DNA of 64,000 bases from Bacillus sp. KH172YL63 (GCF_011398925.1 NZ_AP022842.1:2282001-2346000); one strand, 5' to 3'; positions 26,322 through 36,102 are shown, numbered from the stretch's first letter. Notes: generated by a model not told the origin, from the sequence alone. A program made the numbers and translations.

Positions 26322-27106
26322 AAAACCTTTGTTCCTTTAGTAATAGAGAATGTCTTCGCTTGGTAGTTTTTCATTAGAAATCGTCTCTGTTCCTTTTCAA
26401 AAAGTTTGTTATTTTCAACAGTATTCATATATGCATCGAAAATCGCAAAACCATACAATGAAGGAAACATAAGAAGCCATTCTGGATCCAGGACTTCAGT
26501 CGCATGCTTGATCTCTCCGAGGAACAAAAGGGAGATCCCCTCCAGCATATGAGAATAATAAAAAAATATTACACTCCAAACGACCACGACAAAAGCTGTT
26601 ATGATTCTGTGAATGTACAACTGCCCCAAACCAGGCATAAAAAATGACCATAAAGCCGCTAAGAACGGGTTCCTTTTATCCAAATAATTAATTTCCAATG
26701 CTCCCATGCTAAATGAATTGATTCGATGATCTTCCCTTTCAGATAATATATATATATTATTTAAATCTACCGTTGTCCTATAACTGTCCCAAATAGCAAA
26801 TATGTAGACAGGAATATAAATCAATAGCCACTGTGTATTCAAAACCTCTTTCGCCATCGGTATATTTCCCTGGAACGAATAAATCATCGCCAAGTTTACA
26901 TGGGCCTTTAAATTGATTATGACTTCCCATGCCAGCAATAGAAACCCCCTTATATATTTTGATAAAAGCAAGTGGCCGAAGCCTGGGAAAGATACGGACC
27001 ACCACGCTATAATATAAGGGTTTCTTAAATGGATTTGGGTCGTGCCTAGAATACTGACGTGAGCTTTATACCGTCTGGCCGTGTTATCGTTTGAATAATT
27101 ATCCAC
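26318..27106 (-). CDS. Membrane protein with an internal duplication (TM2-like units)
   Basis: 262 aa starting at GTG behind AGGTGAGGCG. Two homologous halves are visible: NPYIIAWWSVSFPGFGHLLL...VLNTQWLLIYIPVYIFAIWDSYRTTVDLNN (about 28-118) and NPFLAALWSFFMPGLGQLYI...VLDPEWLLMFPSLYGFAIFDAYMNTVENN (about 143-230). Each half has the PGxGxLY turn of TM2-type proteins and an (A)IWDSY/AIFDAY helix. Overlaps the next gene by 4 nt. Function unknown; the duplication suggests a pseudo-symmetric bundle. Confidence 0.7.
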   Translation of the reverse strand: MDNYSNDNTARRYKAHVSILGTTQIHLRNPYIIAWWSVSFPGFGHLLLSKYIRGFLLLAWEVIINLKAHVNLAMIYSFQGNIPMAKEVLNTQWLLIYIPVYIFAIWDSYRTTVDLNNIYILSEREDHRINSFSMGALEINYLDKRNPFLAALWSFFMPGLGQLYIHRIITAFVVVVWSVIFFYYSHMLEGISLLFLGEIKHATEVLDPEWLLMFPSLYGFAIFDAYMNTVENNKLFEKEQRRFLMKNYQAKTFSITKGTKVL

Positions 27107-27199
27107 TAAGAGTTCGCCTCACCTATACTATGATAACCTTATCTTTCCACATTTCCATTTTTTTATCAGCACCGAATCAGTATAAATTGGTAGTTTCGC

Positions 27200-27229
27200 A
27201 AAAAATACCGGCCCCACAACCAAGGCCGG
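27200..27229 (-). terminator. Terminator of the acyl-CoA operon
   Basis: On the minus strand CCGGCC, 10-nt loop, GGCCGG, then T-A-T6. It lies 14 nt past the stop of the last gene of the operon. Confidence 0.85.
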
Positions 27230-27242
27230 CACTCACTATCAC

Positions 27243-28859
27243 TTATTTCTTCACCAAATGATCCTTCAACTGCTCCCTCAATGCCCGTTTCAAAAATTTC
27301 CCCACGGAAGTTTTCGGTATTTCTTCCATAAAGACAATATCGTCTGGAAGCCACCATTTCGCGAATTGAGGAGCGATGAAATCGATTAATTCTTCTTTCA
27401 TGATTTTCCCTTTATACTCTTCTTTCAGCACAACGCAGGCAATAGGACGTTCCTGCCACTCTTCATGTGGAACCGCGACAATGCTTGCCTCAAAGACAGC
27501 ATCATGGGCCATCAAGGCGTTCTCCAGGTCAACAGACGAAATCCATTCTCCCCCGCTCTTGATCAGATCCTTCGTCCGGTCGACAAGCTTGATGATCCCT
27601 TCCTCATCGACTGTTGCCACATCCCCCGTATACAGCCATCCATCCCGGAAAGCTTCTTCGGAACGTTCATCCTTATAGTATTCATCAGCAATCCACGGTC
27701 CACGGAGCAGCAGTTCTCCCATTTCCTCACCGTCCCACTTCACTTCGCCGTTTATGCCGACGACTTTCATTTCGAGGCCGGGGACGATCAGTCCCTGCTT
27801 GGAACGGATATCAAGGATTTCCTCTTCATCGAGACCCGCCTGATGACTCTTCAATGTCGATACGACCGCAAGTGGTGTCGTTTCCGTCATGCCATATGCG
27901 TGAAGGAAAGGAATATTGTACTTGGTTTCGAACGCTTTGATCATACCACGCGGCGCCGCCGATCCCCCGCAAATGATCGACCGCAGCGAAGACGTGTTGT
28001 ACGACCCCTTTTCCAATTCATTCAGCAGTCCGAGCCAGATTGTCGGTACACCTGCTGTCAGCGTGACCCCTTCTTCTTCCATCAGCTCTGCCAGCAGCTT
28101 CGGCGTAAACTGAGGCCCAGGAAGCACCTGGGTAGAACCGAACCACGTCGCGGCGAACGGCATTCCCCAGGCATTCGCATGGAACATCGGAACGACAGGG
28201 AGGACGGTATCCTTCTCAGAGAGTGCCGCTGTATCAGCCAATCCGAACGCAAAGCTGTGCAGAACGATCCCCCGGTGGGAATAGACGACGCCCTTCGGCT
28301 TCCCAGTGGTGGCGGACGTATAGCACATGCCTGCAGGCTCGTTTTCGTCGATGTCCTTCACGAATTCGTACGCCGGGCTGTTTTCCTTTAACAGCTTTTC
28401 ATAAGAATAAACCGGGTGAAGCGTCGTTTCCGGAATCTCATCAGAATCAGACATGACGATGTACGCTTCCACCGTATTGAACTGATCTTGGCATTTTTCT
28501 ATGAGAGGCAGAAGGTCTTCATCAACCAATAATACTTTGTCTTCTGCATGATTCACGATATAAGTAATATGCTCAGGTGACAGGCGGATATTGATTGTAT
28601 GAAGCACTGCCCCCATGCCAGGAGCGGCGAAATACACTTCCAGGTGACGGTGATGATTCCAGGCAAATGTCCCGACCCGGTCCCCTTTTTCCACCCCAAG
28701 CTTTTCTAATGCGCTGGACAACCTCCTTGTGCGTTCACCCATCTCTTTATAATTCAAGCGCTGAATCCCAGAAAGTGTCCGTGAAACAATCTCTTTCTTG
28801 GGAAAAAACTTCTCCGCCCTCTCAAGCATTGAACCTACAGTCAATGGAACGTTCATCAT
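27243..28859 (-). CDS. Acyl-CoA ligase (AMP-forming), AlkK/medium- to long-chain type
   Basis: 538 aa. ATP-dependent activation of a fatty acid to its CoA thioester. P-loop YTSATTGKPKG near residue 185 (Ala where most have Gly, common in this subfamily), YGMTETTP near 321, DGWLYTGD near 411 and the catalytic Lys region GEWISSVDLEN and KTSVGKFLKR. Last gene of the five-gene SigL operon. A second ligase of a different subgroup opens the operon, suggesting two substrates or two steps that need CoA activation. Confidence 0.9.
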   Translation of the reverse strand: MMNVPLTVGSMLERAEKFFPKKEIVSRTLSGIQRLNYKEMGERTRRLSSALEKLGVEKGDRVGTFAWNHHRHLEVYFAAPGMGAVLHTINIRLSPEHITYIVNHAEDKVLLVDEDLLPLIEKCQDQFNTVEAYIVMSDSDEIPETTLHPVYSYEKLLKENSPAYEFVKDIDENEPAGMCYTSATTGKPKGVVYSHRGIVLHSFAFGLADTAALSEKDTVLPVVPMFHANAWGMPFAATWFGSTQVLPGPQFTPKLLAELMEEEGVTLTAGVPTIWLGLLNELEKGSYNTSSLRSIICGGSAAPRGMIKAFETKYNIPFLHAYGMTETTPLAVVSTLKSHQAGLDEEEILDIRSKQGLIVPGLEMKVVGINGEVKWDGEEMGELLLRGPWIADEYYKDERSEEAFRDGWLYTGDVATVDEEGIIKLVDRTKDLIKSGGEWISSVDLENALMAHDAVFEASIVAVPHEEWQERPIACVVLKEEYKGKIMKEELIDFIAPQFAKWWLPDDIVFMEEIPKTSVGKFLKRALREQLKDHLVKK

Positions 28860-28887
28860 CGTAATCTTCCCCTCTCTCTTTCAATTT

Positions 28888-30003
28888 TTATCGTATGACG
28901 CCTTTATCCTGCCACTCCCTGATTTGTTCATCTGAAGAAGCAAGCCAGTCCTGAAGGATGCTATTGGTGTGTTCCCCTTTAGCCGGGGGAGGTGAGTCGG
29001 ACATTCCCTTCAAGTCTCCGTGCATCTTCACCTGACCGCTCCCGATGAAAATCTCCCTGTCTTTAAAAAGTGGATGCTGTGACAGCTGACCTGTCTCAAG
29101 AACCGGCGTCAGACAGCAGTCCACCACTTGTCCGAATATAGACCATTCAGCTTGTGTTTTACTTTTAAACAAGCTGACCATTTCACTGAATACAGGGTTG
29201 TCAGCGTCAGGCATCGAATAATGGGCAGTCGTCCATTCCTCCCTGTCAACTCTATGACAGAAGTTCCGCCAGAATTTCGGCTCGAGGGCAGCGAGGCTGA
29301 CAAACTTTCCGTCACTTGTTTCATAAAGGTGATAGGAGATGACGGTGCCGTTCAATACCTGCACGCCATGGGCATAACCCTTTTCCTTCTCGATCAGGGC
29401 ATGGTTGCACATCATCGACGCCATGGTGTCGGCAATCGAAATGCAATGGTAACCGCCTTCTCCCGTCACGCCCCTGCCGACAAGCGCTGCAAGGATTCGT
29501 TCACTTGCGGCGAGTCCCCCTATGTAATCGGAAAACGTCTGGGTGGGATGGACCGGTCGGCCATCCCGGTCCTTCATTTGGGAAAGTGCTCCGCTGACGC
29601 TCATATAATTCAAATCATGGCTCCCGAGGCCGGCCATGTCTCCTCTGTCCCCGTAGCCTGTGATTGAACAGTAGATGATGCCTGGATTGACTACCCTGAC
29701 TGATTCGTAGCCGAGTCCGAGCTTATCCATCACACCGGGACGGAAGCTTTCGACTACGACGTCGGCCCTTTTGATCAAATCGAGGGCAAGATCCCTTCCT
29801 TCTTCATGTTTCAGGTTCATTGATAAGCTTTTCTTGCCACGGTTATGCGCTTTAAAAACAAGTCCTCCACCGCTGTGCCGGGCCGGGTCCCCATCAGGTG
29901 CTTCCACCTTGATGATCTCGGCTCCGAGCTCTGCCAGCCGGAGTGTCGCAAATGGGCCTGGGATGTAGTTCGTGAAATCGATGATTTTGATGTCATTCAG
30001 CAT
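28888..30003 (-). CDS. CaiB/BaiF CoA-transferase family, alpha-methylacyl-CoA racemase-like
   Basis: 371 aa, class III CoA-transferase fold (LAELGAEIIKVEAPDGDPAR; NRGKKSLSMNLK). The segment GSHDLNYMSVSGALS carries Asp at the catalytic position in the form (G/S)HDxNYxxxSG, which is typical of alpha-methylacyl-CoA racemases rather than formyl-CoA transferases. That would let the operon handle 2-methyl-branched acyl-CoAs (inference). Shorter than many racemases at the C-terminus but no break is seen. Confidence 0.8.
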   Translation of the reverse strand: MLNDIKIIDFTNYIPGPFATLRLAELGAEIIKVEAPDGDPARHSGGGLVFKAHNRGKKSLSMNLKHEEGRDLALDLIKRADVVVESFRPGVMDKLGLGYESVRVVNPGIIYCSITGYGDRGDMAGLGSHDLNYMSVSGALSQMKDRDGRPVHPTQTFSDYIGGLAASERILAALVGRGVTGEGGYHCISIADTMASMMCNHALIEKEKGYAHGVQVLNGTVISYHLYETSDGKFVSLAALEPKFWRNFCHRVDREEWTTAHYSMPDADNPVFSEMVSLFKSKTQAEWSIFGQVVDCCLTPVLETGQLSQHPLFKDREIFIGSGQVKMHGDLKGMSDSPPPAKGEHTNSILQDWLASSDEQIREWQDKGVIR

Positions 30004-30023
30004 GGCAGGATATCATCCCTCCC

Positions 30024-31178
30024 TTAATTCAACCGCTCGATGATTGTCGCATTTGCCATTCCGTGCCCCTCACACATCGTCTGCAGCCCGTATCGGCCAC
30101 CTGTTCTTTCAAGCTCGTGCATCATCGAAATCATCAGTCGCGCACCGCTTGCGCCGAGTGGATGACCGAGGGCAATCGCCCCGCCGTTCGGGTTGCACTT
30201 GGCAGAATCTGCGCCTGTTTCCTTCAGCCACGCCATCGTCACCGGCGCGAACGCTTCATTCACCTCGAAGACATCTATTTCATCAAGTGACAGGCCAGAT
30301 TTCTTCAATACTTTCTCCGTTGCCGGGATCGGCCCCGTCAGCATCAGAGTAGGATCTGATCCCACCACTACACGGGTGTGTACTTTGAAGCGTGGTTTTA
30401 AGCCCAGTTCTTCCGCTTTCTCACGGCTCATCAATAAAAGGACAGCCGCTCCATCGCTGATCTGGCTGGAGTTCCCGGCATGGATGACCCCGTCTTCTTT
30501 AAATACCGTCTTCAATCCTGAAAGCACTTCCTCGGTCGTCCCTTCACGTGGGCCAGAGTCCTCGGTCACCGTAGTCGTCTCCCCATTTTCAAGCGTCACC
30601 TCAAGGGGCATGATCTCCCTTTTGAAATACCCCTCTTTCTGGGCTCTCAATGCACGACGGTGGCTTTCAGCGGCGAATGCATCCAGCTCTGCCCGGCTGA
30701 ATCCGTATTTCTCTGCGATCCGTTCTGCAGACAATCCCTGGTGGATGACTTCATAACGGCTTTTTAGCTTCGGGCTGAACGGGACGGCATCCTGATAATT
30801 CGATCCCATCGGCACCCTCGACATATTTTCGACACCGCCTGCAATGACCACGTCCATATCTCCTGCAAGAATCGCCTGGGAAGCGAAATGAACGGCCTGC
30901 TGACTCGAACCGCATTGTCTGTCAATCGTCGTACCAGGCACCTCGATCGGAAAGCCTGCAATCAGCGCAGCCACACGGGCAATATCCCCTGCCTGTTCGC
31001 CTGACTGGGTGACGCATCCGAGTATCACATCTTCGATGAGCGCCGCATCGATGCCCGCACGCTTCACAAGTTCTGCCAGCACCTCTCCAGCCAGTTCATC
31101 CGGCCTCATATCGTTTAACAATCCTTTTCTTCTACCAACGGGGGTCCGTACCCCTTCCACAATCACAACTTCCCGCAT
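30024..31178 (-). CDS. Thiolase (acetyl-CoA C-acyltransferase)
   Basis: 384 aa. Catalyses CoA-dependent cleavage of 3-ketoacyl-CoA (or the reverse condensation). Nucleophile Cys in DRQCGSSQQAV (about residue 89), His in ALGHPLGASGAR (about 343) and the C-terminal CEGHGMANATI with the second catalytic Cys. VEGVRTPVGRRKG at the N-terminus is normal. ATG follows GGAAGAGGAAG. Third gene of the SigL operon, giving the last step of beta-oxidation. Confidence 0.93.
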   Translation of the reverse strand: MREVVIVEGVRTPVGRRKGLLNDMRPDELAGEVLAELVKRAGIDAALIEDVILGCVTQSGEQAGDIARVAALIAGFPIEVPGTTIDRQCGSSQQAVHFASQAILAGDMDVVIAGGVENMSRVPMGSNYQDAVPFSPKLKSRYEVIHQGLSAERIAEKYGFSRAELDAFAAESHRRALRAQKEGYFKREIMPLEVTLENGETTTVTEDSGPREGTTEEVLSGLKTVFKEDGVIHAGNSSQISDGAAVLLLMSREKAEELGLKPRFKVHTRVVVGSDPTLMLTGPIPATEKVLKKSGLSLDEIDVFEVNEAFAPVTMAWLKETGADSAKCNPNGGAIALGHPLGASGARLMISMMHELERTGGRYGLQTMCEGHGMANATIIERLN

Positions 31179-31193
31179 GCTTCCTCTTCCTTT

Positions 31194-32339
31194 CTATAAA
31201 CCTAAGTTCTTGGCAATGATCGTTTTCATGATTTCATTCGTTCCTGCATATATGCTTGCGACGGGAATATCCCTGAATCGCCTTGCAATCTCGTATTCTT
31301 CCATATAACCGTAACCGCCGTGTAGCTGCATGCACTCACCGGCGATTCGCTTCGCACTGTCGGTCAGCTTCCATTTTGCCATCGACACCTTCGTCACGAT
31401 ATCCTCCCCGTCAATGTGCGCCTTGATCAACTGATCGAGGAAGCTTCTTCCCATTTCGATATCTGTCGCCATTTCGGCAATTTTGAACTGGGTATTCTGG
31501 AATTTACTCACCGGCTTACCGAATGCATCCCGGCTTTTCACATATTCAATCGTCTGCCCGAGCATCACTTCAGACGCCACCTGTGCAGCAATTGCCACAA
31601 GCAGGCGTTCCTGCTGCAGCTTATCCATCAGATAAAGGAACCCTTTTCCTTCTTCTCCAAGAAGGTTCTCTTTCGGTACGATACAGTCTTCAAAAATCAG
31701 TTCCGCTGTATCCTGAGAGTGAAGGCCGACCTTATTCAGCTTCCTACCCCTCGAAAATCCGGGAGCATCCCGTTCCACAACCAGCAGACTGACTCCCTTA
31801 TGTTTCGGATTCGCCTTCGGATCGGTTTTACAGGCAACAATGATAAGGTCTGAATGGATCCCGTTGGTGATGAACGTTTTCGCACCGTTGAGCACGTAAT
31901 GGTCACCATCGAGGACAGCGGTCGTCTTGATATTCGCAAGATCCGATCCGGTACCGGGTTCTGTCATCGCAATTGCCGTAATGAACTCCCCGGTGGTGCA
32001 TTTCGGCAGCCAGCGCTTCTTTTGCTCCCCGGTCCCAAACGCGGTGATATAAGGAACGACGATATCATTATGAAGTCCGATTCCGACAAGGCCTGAGCCG
32101 ACCCGCTCAATCTCTTCGTTGATGATGACCGAGAATCCCCAGTCAACCCCGCTCCCCCCGTATTCTTCGTCTATATCCGGGCAAAGGAATCCCTGCTCCC
32201 CCATCTTTGTCCAGAAGGAGCGGGGAATCATCCGCTCCTCCTCCCACTGATCATAGTAAGGGTAGGCCTCTTTCTCTAAAAATTTCCGTAATGACTTGCG
32301 GAAGATTTCATGATCATCCGTTAAATATAAATGTTCCAT
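31194..32339 (-). CDS. Acyl-CoA dehydrogenase
   Basis: 381 aa FAD enzyme that oxidises acyl-CoA to trans-2-enoyl-CoA. AMTEPGTGSDLANIKTTA (FAD/substrate loop), GYGYMEEYEIARRFRD and catalytic Glu in YAGTNEIMK (about residue 368) are all present. Second gene of the SigL operon, 26 nt after the first ligase. No ETF genes or enoyl-CoA hydratase are in this operon; those functions must come from elsewhere. Confidence 0.94.
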   Translation of the reverse strand: MEHLYLTDDHEIFRKSLRKFLEKEAYPYYDQWEEERMIPRSFWTKMGEQGFLCPDIDEEYGGSGVDWGFSVIINEEIERVGSGLVGIGLHNDIVVPYITAFGTGEQKKRWLPKCTTGEFITAIAMTEPGTGSDLANIKTTAVLDGDHYVLNGAKTFITNGIHSDLIIVACKTDPKANPKHKGVSLLVVERDAPGFSRGRKLNKVGLHSQDTAELIFEDCIVPKENLLGEEGKGFLYLMDKLQQERLLVAIAAQVASEVMLGQTIEYVKSRDAFGKPVSKFQNTQFKIAEMATDIEMGRSFLDQLIKAHIDGEDIVTKVSMAKWKLTDSAKRIAGECMQLHGGYGYMEEYEIARRFRDIPVASIYAGTNEIMKTIIAKNLGL

Positions 32340-32365
32340 AAATCCTTCTCCTCACTGCTTCACAT

Positions 32366-33889
32366 TTATTGTCCGACTGTATTCAGCGACTGCCGCAATT
32401 GATATTTTAATATTTTCCCTGATGCATTCCTCGGAAGTGATTCTTCGACGAAGATCCTTCTTGGAATCTTGTATCCTGCAAGCTTCTGACGGCAGAAAGC
32501 TTTCATCTCCTGTTCATCGATCGAAGCCCCGGGCTTTGGCACGATGACTGCGCATACTGCTTCTCCCCACGTATCATCAGGCAGTCCAATAATTGCTGCC
32601 TCAAGTACGGATGGATGCTCATACAGCACTTCCTCGACTTCGATGGAATAGACATTTTCACCGCCTGAAATGATCATATCCTTCTTCCGGTCCACGAGGG
32701 TGATATATCCTTCTTCATCAATGGTCGCTAGGTCGCCTGTATACAGCCAGCCGTCTTTCAGCGTTTTCGCCGTTTCTTCCGGCTTCTTATAATACTCCTT
32801 CATGAGGGATTCACCCTTTACGACGAATTCGCCGACCGCACCCGGGACAATGTCTTTCCCTTCTTCATTCACAACCCTTGCTTCTGTCAGGAACGCCGCT
32901 TTCCCTCCTTTGCCAAAATGGGTACGGTGCCCTTCAGGATCGAGGAGAATCCCGCCTGGACCTGCTTCTGTCAAACCGCAGAGGTTGTAAAATTGATCGG
33001 TCTTGAACAATTCCATCGACTTCCTGACGATTTCCGGTGCCATAGGTGCCGCACCGTATCCGCATCGTTTAATGGAAGAAAGATCATAGGAAGAAGCATT
33101 CGGCACTTGCAGCATGAAGTTATACATCGCCGGCACCCCGAAGAAATGGGTGATGCGGTGCTTCTCTATCGCTTCAAGCGTGGTTACCGGATGGAAGTCA
33201 CGGTGGATGACGTGGGTCGCGCCTAACACAACCCCTGAAATGAGGAACAGATTCAACTGGGCTGAATGGAATAATGGGGCGATATGAAGGATCGTCTCTT
33301 CTTCATTAATGCCCATGCTGATCATCATCGTCAATCCGACATTGAATATCCGCTTATGGTCGAATAAAGCCCCCTTTGGTCTGCCGGTCGTTCCTGATGT
33401 GTAGAGGATTTCCAGGTCATCATCGTCCCTGACTTCTATCGCAGGATTTTCTCCGTTATCACTCACGATTGAGTCAAAGGCGTGATGACCGACGACACCC
33501 GGAGCGCCCGTGGTGATCACATGCAGAACCGAAGTCCCTTCCCTTGCAGATGTGACGGTTTCTTCGAATTCCCCGTCACAGAACACGACTGCTGCTTCCG
33601 ACTGTTCGAGAATATAATGAACCTCAGAAGCCGTCAGCCTGAAGTTGACCGGGACGACGACTGCCCCGATCTTCGCACCGGCGAAGAATGCGAGAACATA
33701 CTGATCGGAATTTTTCATCATCAGGGCCATTTTGTCCCCTTTTTCAATGCCGAGTGCCAGGAGTCCATGTGCCAGTTTATTCACTTCTTCATTGAACTGC
33801 TTATACGTGTACGTTCTGCCCTCACACTTGATGGCCACCTTGTCTTTCTTCTTTCTCGCATTCTGCTCCAAATAAGAACCGATATCCAT
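32366..33889 (-). CDS. Acyl-CoA synthetase, FadD/fatty-acyl-CoA ligase type, first gene of SigL operon
   Basis: 507 aa. P-loop YTSGTTGRPKG near residue 165, CGLTEAGPGG, DGWLYTGD and the C-terminal SGKILKYQLR with the adenylation Lys. The start at 33889 (MDIGSYLEQN) gives six nt after AGGGGGA; an ATG two codons earlier is too close to that site and the longer open frame has none. Preceded by a -24/-12 promoter at 33938-33954. Confidence 0.92.
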   Translation of the reverse strand: MDIGSYLEQNARKKKDKVAIKCEGRTYTYKQFNEEVNKLAHGLLALGIEKGDKMALMMKNSDQYVLAFFAGAKIGAVVVPVNFRLTASEVHYILEQSEAAVVFCDGEFEETVTSAREGTSVLHVITTGAPGVVGHHAFDSIVSDNGENPAIEVRDDDDLEILYTSGTTGRPKGALFDHKRIFNVGLTMMISMGINEEETILHIAPLFHSAQLNLFLISGVVLGATHVIHRDFHPVTTLEAIEKHRITHFFGVPAMYNFMLQVPNASSYDLSSIKRCGYGAAPMAPEIVRKSMELFKTDQFYNLCGLTEAGPGGILLDPEGHRTHFGKGGKAAFLTEARVVNEEGKDIVPGAVGEFVVKGESLMKEYYKKPEETAKTLKDGWLYTGDLATIDEEGYITLVDRKKDMIISGGENVYSIEVEEVLYEHPSVLEAAIIGLPDDTWGEAVCAVIVPKPGASIDEQEMKAFCRQKLAGYKIPRRIFVEESLPRNASGKILKYQLRQSLNTVGQ

Positions 33890-33937
33890 TTCCATTCCCC
33901 CTATTGAACATTTTTGAAAACGCATTCAATATTATCC

Positions 33938-33954
33938 ATGCAAATATTGTGCCA
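33938..33954 (-). promoter_or_regulatory. Sigma-54 (SigL) -24/-12 promoter of the acyl-CoA operon
   Basis: On the minus strand TGGCACAATATTTGCAT fits the consensus TGGCAC-N5-TTGCW exactly, 49 nt upstream of the operon's first ATG. The adjacent gene encodes a sigma-54 activator. Confidence 0.92.
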
Positions 33955-34011
33955 ACTTTCAGAAAATATACCACACACTGATTCTAAGCATTTGTGGCTA
34001 TGGAGAATATA

Positions 34012-34036
34012 AAGGTGTCTAGAAACTGGACACCTT
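34012..34036. promoter_or_regulatory. Candidate enhancer (UAS) for the sigma-54 activator
   Basis: AAGGTGTC and GACACCTT flank a 9-nt centre. The inner 17-mer (34016-34032) reads TGTCCAGTTTCTAGACA on the minus strand. It lies about 70 bp upstream of the -24 element and resembles the palindrome upstream of the second SigL promoter (TGTCCAAAATCCGGACA). Two TGTTTAGACA half-site-like copies follow at 34036-34045 and 34055-34064. A role as terminator of the regulator gene is possible but there is no T-run. Confidence 0.65.
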
Positions 34037-34038
34037 GT

Positions 34039-36102
34039 TTAGACATGGTAACTCTGTTTAGACAGCTGATATTTCTTTAATTTTTCATACAAGCCTGACC
34101 GGCTGATGCCAAGCAGTCTTGCGGCCTGTGCTTTATTACCGTTCGATTGGGTCAAAGCCTTCTTGATCGCGCCGAGCTCTGCGTCCTCTGCCAGGCTGAC
34201 CGGCTGAACGTGTCGATTCGGGAGGTTCGAGATCAAGTATTCAGGCAGATCCTCCATCTGGATATAGCCGTGCTCTGCAAACGTTATGGCACGCTCAAGC
34301 ACATTCCGGAGTTCCCGCACATTCCCCGGCCAATCGTATTGAAGCAAAGCCGTTTCCGCTTTCTCTGAAATACCGGTGATGCTTGTGCCAAGCATGGTAT
34401 TCAGCTCGATCATCAGCTTTTGGGTGAGGTGCTCCACGTCCCGGACCCGCTCACGCAGCGGTGGGATATTCAAGGAAATCACGTTCAGTCTATAATAAAG
34501 ATCCTCCCTGAACTGCCCCTCCTTCACCATCTCCTCAAGATGTCGGTTGGTCGCTGCGATGATCCGGACATCCACCTTGATGCGCTCATTCCCCCCGACA
34601 CGGTAAAATTCCCGTTCCTGAAGGACCCGAAGCAGCTTCGCCTGCAGGGAGATCGACATATCGCCAATTTCGTCGAGAAACAATGTCCCGCCATTGGCAA
34701 GGTCGAATTTCCCCACCTTTCCCCGCCGGTTCGCACCGGTGAATGCCCCTTCTTCGTAACCGAAGAACTCTGACTCCAGTAAATCCTCCGGGATGGCCGC
34801 ACAGTTGACGATGACAAATTTTCCGTCGCTTCTTGCAGAACTGTTATGGATCGCATGGGCGAACAGCTCTTTCCCTGTCCCGCTTTCACCCCTGATCAAT
34901 ACAGTCGACCTTCCCTTTGCTGCTTTCGCTGCACTTTTCTTCAGCTTGTCCATATAAGGGTATTCACTGAGGATATGATCCCATGTGAAGCGGGCAGACT
35001 CGGTTTTCTGCAGCTCCCGGTGATAAAAGCTCGCCTTGCTTTCGGCCCTTTGCAGCTTCCGGAACAGCTCGCTCACTTCATTCAATTGACGGAACATCAC
35101 TTTCCCGATGGCCCCGATCACCCTTCCTTCTCTTATGATCGGGATTCTGTGAACGATGTATTTGATGCCCTTCCGTTCGTTGAAATCACTCACTTCGGCA
35201 CTTTCCGACTTGAATACCCGCTCCAGTTTCAACTCCGGGAGCACTTTCGCTGCATCCTGATGGAGCACGTCCTCCCTTTCCAGATTGAACAGCTCAAGCA
35301 TCGGCGGGCTGACCATCGTAATGATATTCCTTTCATCGGTCATCAGGATGCCGTCAAAGGCATGGGCAAGCGACGTTTCAATCGTCAGCTTCAGTTTCTT
35401 CACCGTCTCGAGTTCTTCTGCCATCTTCTCGATTTCAGACAAATCCTGTAGCAGGATGATTTTCCCCTGCTGATGATTCACCGTTTCATAAGAGGACAGG
35501 TGGAGCACCGACTGAATCGCCGGCTCATGATGTGACCCTTCCAGGCCGGTTGGCAGCTCCGGGAACACATCGTGCAGTTGTCGCGTCAGAACGCTCTCCA
35601 CAGGGCGCCCGGTAATCCGTGTGAATGATTCATTCGCATACCTGATGGAGAGATGTTCGTCGGTCATCAACACCCCCATGTTCGAATGGGTGAGAATCGT
35701 TTCCAGCTGATCTTTCAATGTGTTCGCTGACTTTAACAGGGCCATCACCATTTCTGTTTTGGTCAATAATCCGATCACCTTGTCCTCTTCGTCCACCACG
35801 ACACCGGTGCCCGCCTTGCTCGTTTTCACCAGATCCTCAATTTGTTTATACGGCGTATTCACGGGTATGGTTTGTGTTTCTCTTTTTATGTATGCTTCGA
35901 TCGGTGTGTTAAGCGGTCGTCCGTCAAGGATCATCTGATACAGCCCGCTTCTGGTGAACACACCTTGTATATGTCGATCTCCGTCCGTGATAGGAAGGAG
36001 ATTCCACTTCTTATCCTTAATCATTTTCAACGCTTCTTCCAATGTGCTTTGCTCCGTCATCACACAATCGACAGGCGTGACAATCTCCCGGAACTGAATC
36101 AT
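34039..36102 (-). CDS. Sigma-54-dependent activator with CBS pair, PAS sensors, AAA+ and Fis HTH
   Basis: 687 aa. Domain order: two CBS motifs (about 10-120; possible adenine-nucleotide sensor), PAS (about 135-185), second PAS (about 245-340), AAA+ with Walker A GESGTGKE (about 404), sigma-54-contact loop GAFTGA (about 452), Walker [12 protein letters not shown], the R-finger region and NVRELRN, and a C-terminal Fis HTH ([20 protein letters not shown], about 655-675). A TATAAT at 36155-36150 marks its own promoter. It is encoded directly upstream of the SigL operon and is the obvious activator of both -24/-12 promoters here. Similar RocR/BkdR-type proteins act in amino-acid breakdown; the acyl-CoA neighbourhood suggests a fatty-acid signal. 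Confidence 0.92.
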   Translation of the reverse strand: MIQFREIVTPVDCVMTEQSTLEEALKMIKDKKWNLLPITDGDRHIQGVFTRSGLYQMILDGRPLNTPIEAYIKRETQTIPVNTPYKQIEDLVKTSKAGTGVVVDEEDKVIGLLTKTEMVMALLKSANTLKDQLETILTHSNMGVLMTDEHLSIRYANESFTRITGRPVESVLTRQLHDVFPELPTGLEGSHHEPAIQSVLHLSSYETVNHQQGKIILLQDLSEIEKMAEELETVKKLKLTIETSLAHAFDGILMTDERNIITMVSPPMLELFNLEREDVLHQDAAKVLPELKLERVFKSESAEVSDFNERKGIKYIVHRIPIIREGRVIGAIGKVMFRQLNEVSELFRKLQRAESKASFYHRELQKTESARFTWDHILSEYPYMDKLKKSAAKAAKGRSTVLIRGESGTGKELFAHAIHNSSARSDGKFVIVNCAAIPEDLLESEFFGYEEGAFTGANRRGKVGKFDLANGGTLFLDEIGDMSISLQAKLLRVLQEREFYRVGGNERIKVDVRIIAATNRHLEEMVKEGQFREDLYYRLNVISLNIPPLRERVRDVEHLTQKLMIELNTMLGTSITGISEKAETALLQYDWPGNVRELRNVLERAITFAEHGYIQMEDLPEYLISNLPNRHVQPVSLAEDAELGAIKKALTQSNGNKAQAARLLGISRSGLYEKLKKYQLSKQSYHV

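Noticed and set aside
27465-28391. 308-codon plus-strand ORF
   Set aside because: Antisense to a full-length acyl-CoA ligase with all motifs; no ribosome site or protein-like pattern.
34846-35451. 201-codon plus-strand ORF
   Set aside because: Antisense to the AAA+/PAS region of the sigma-54 activator.
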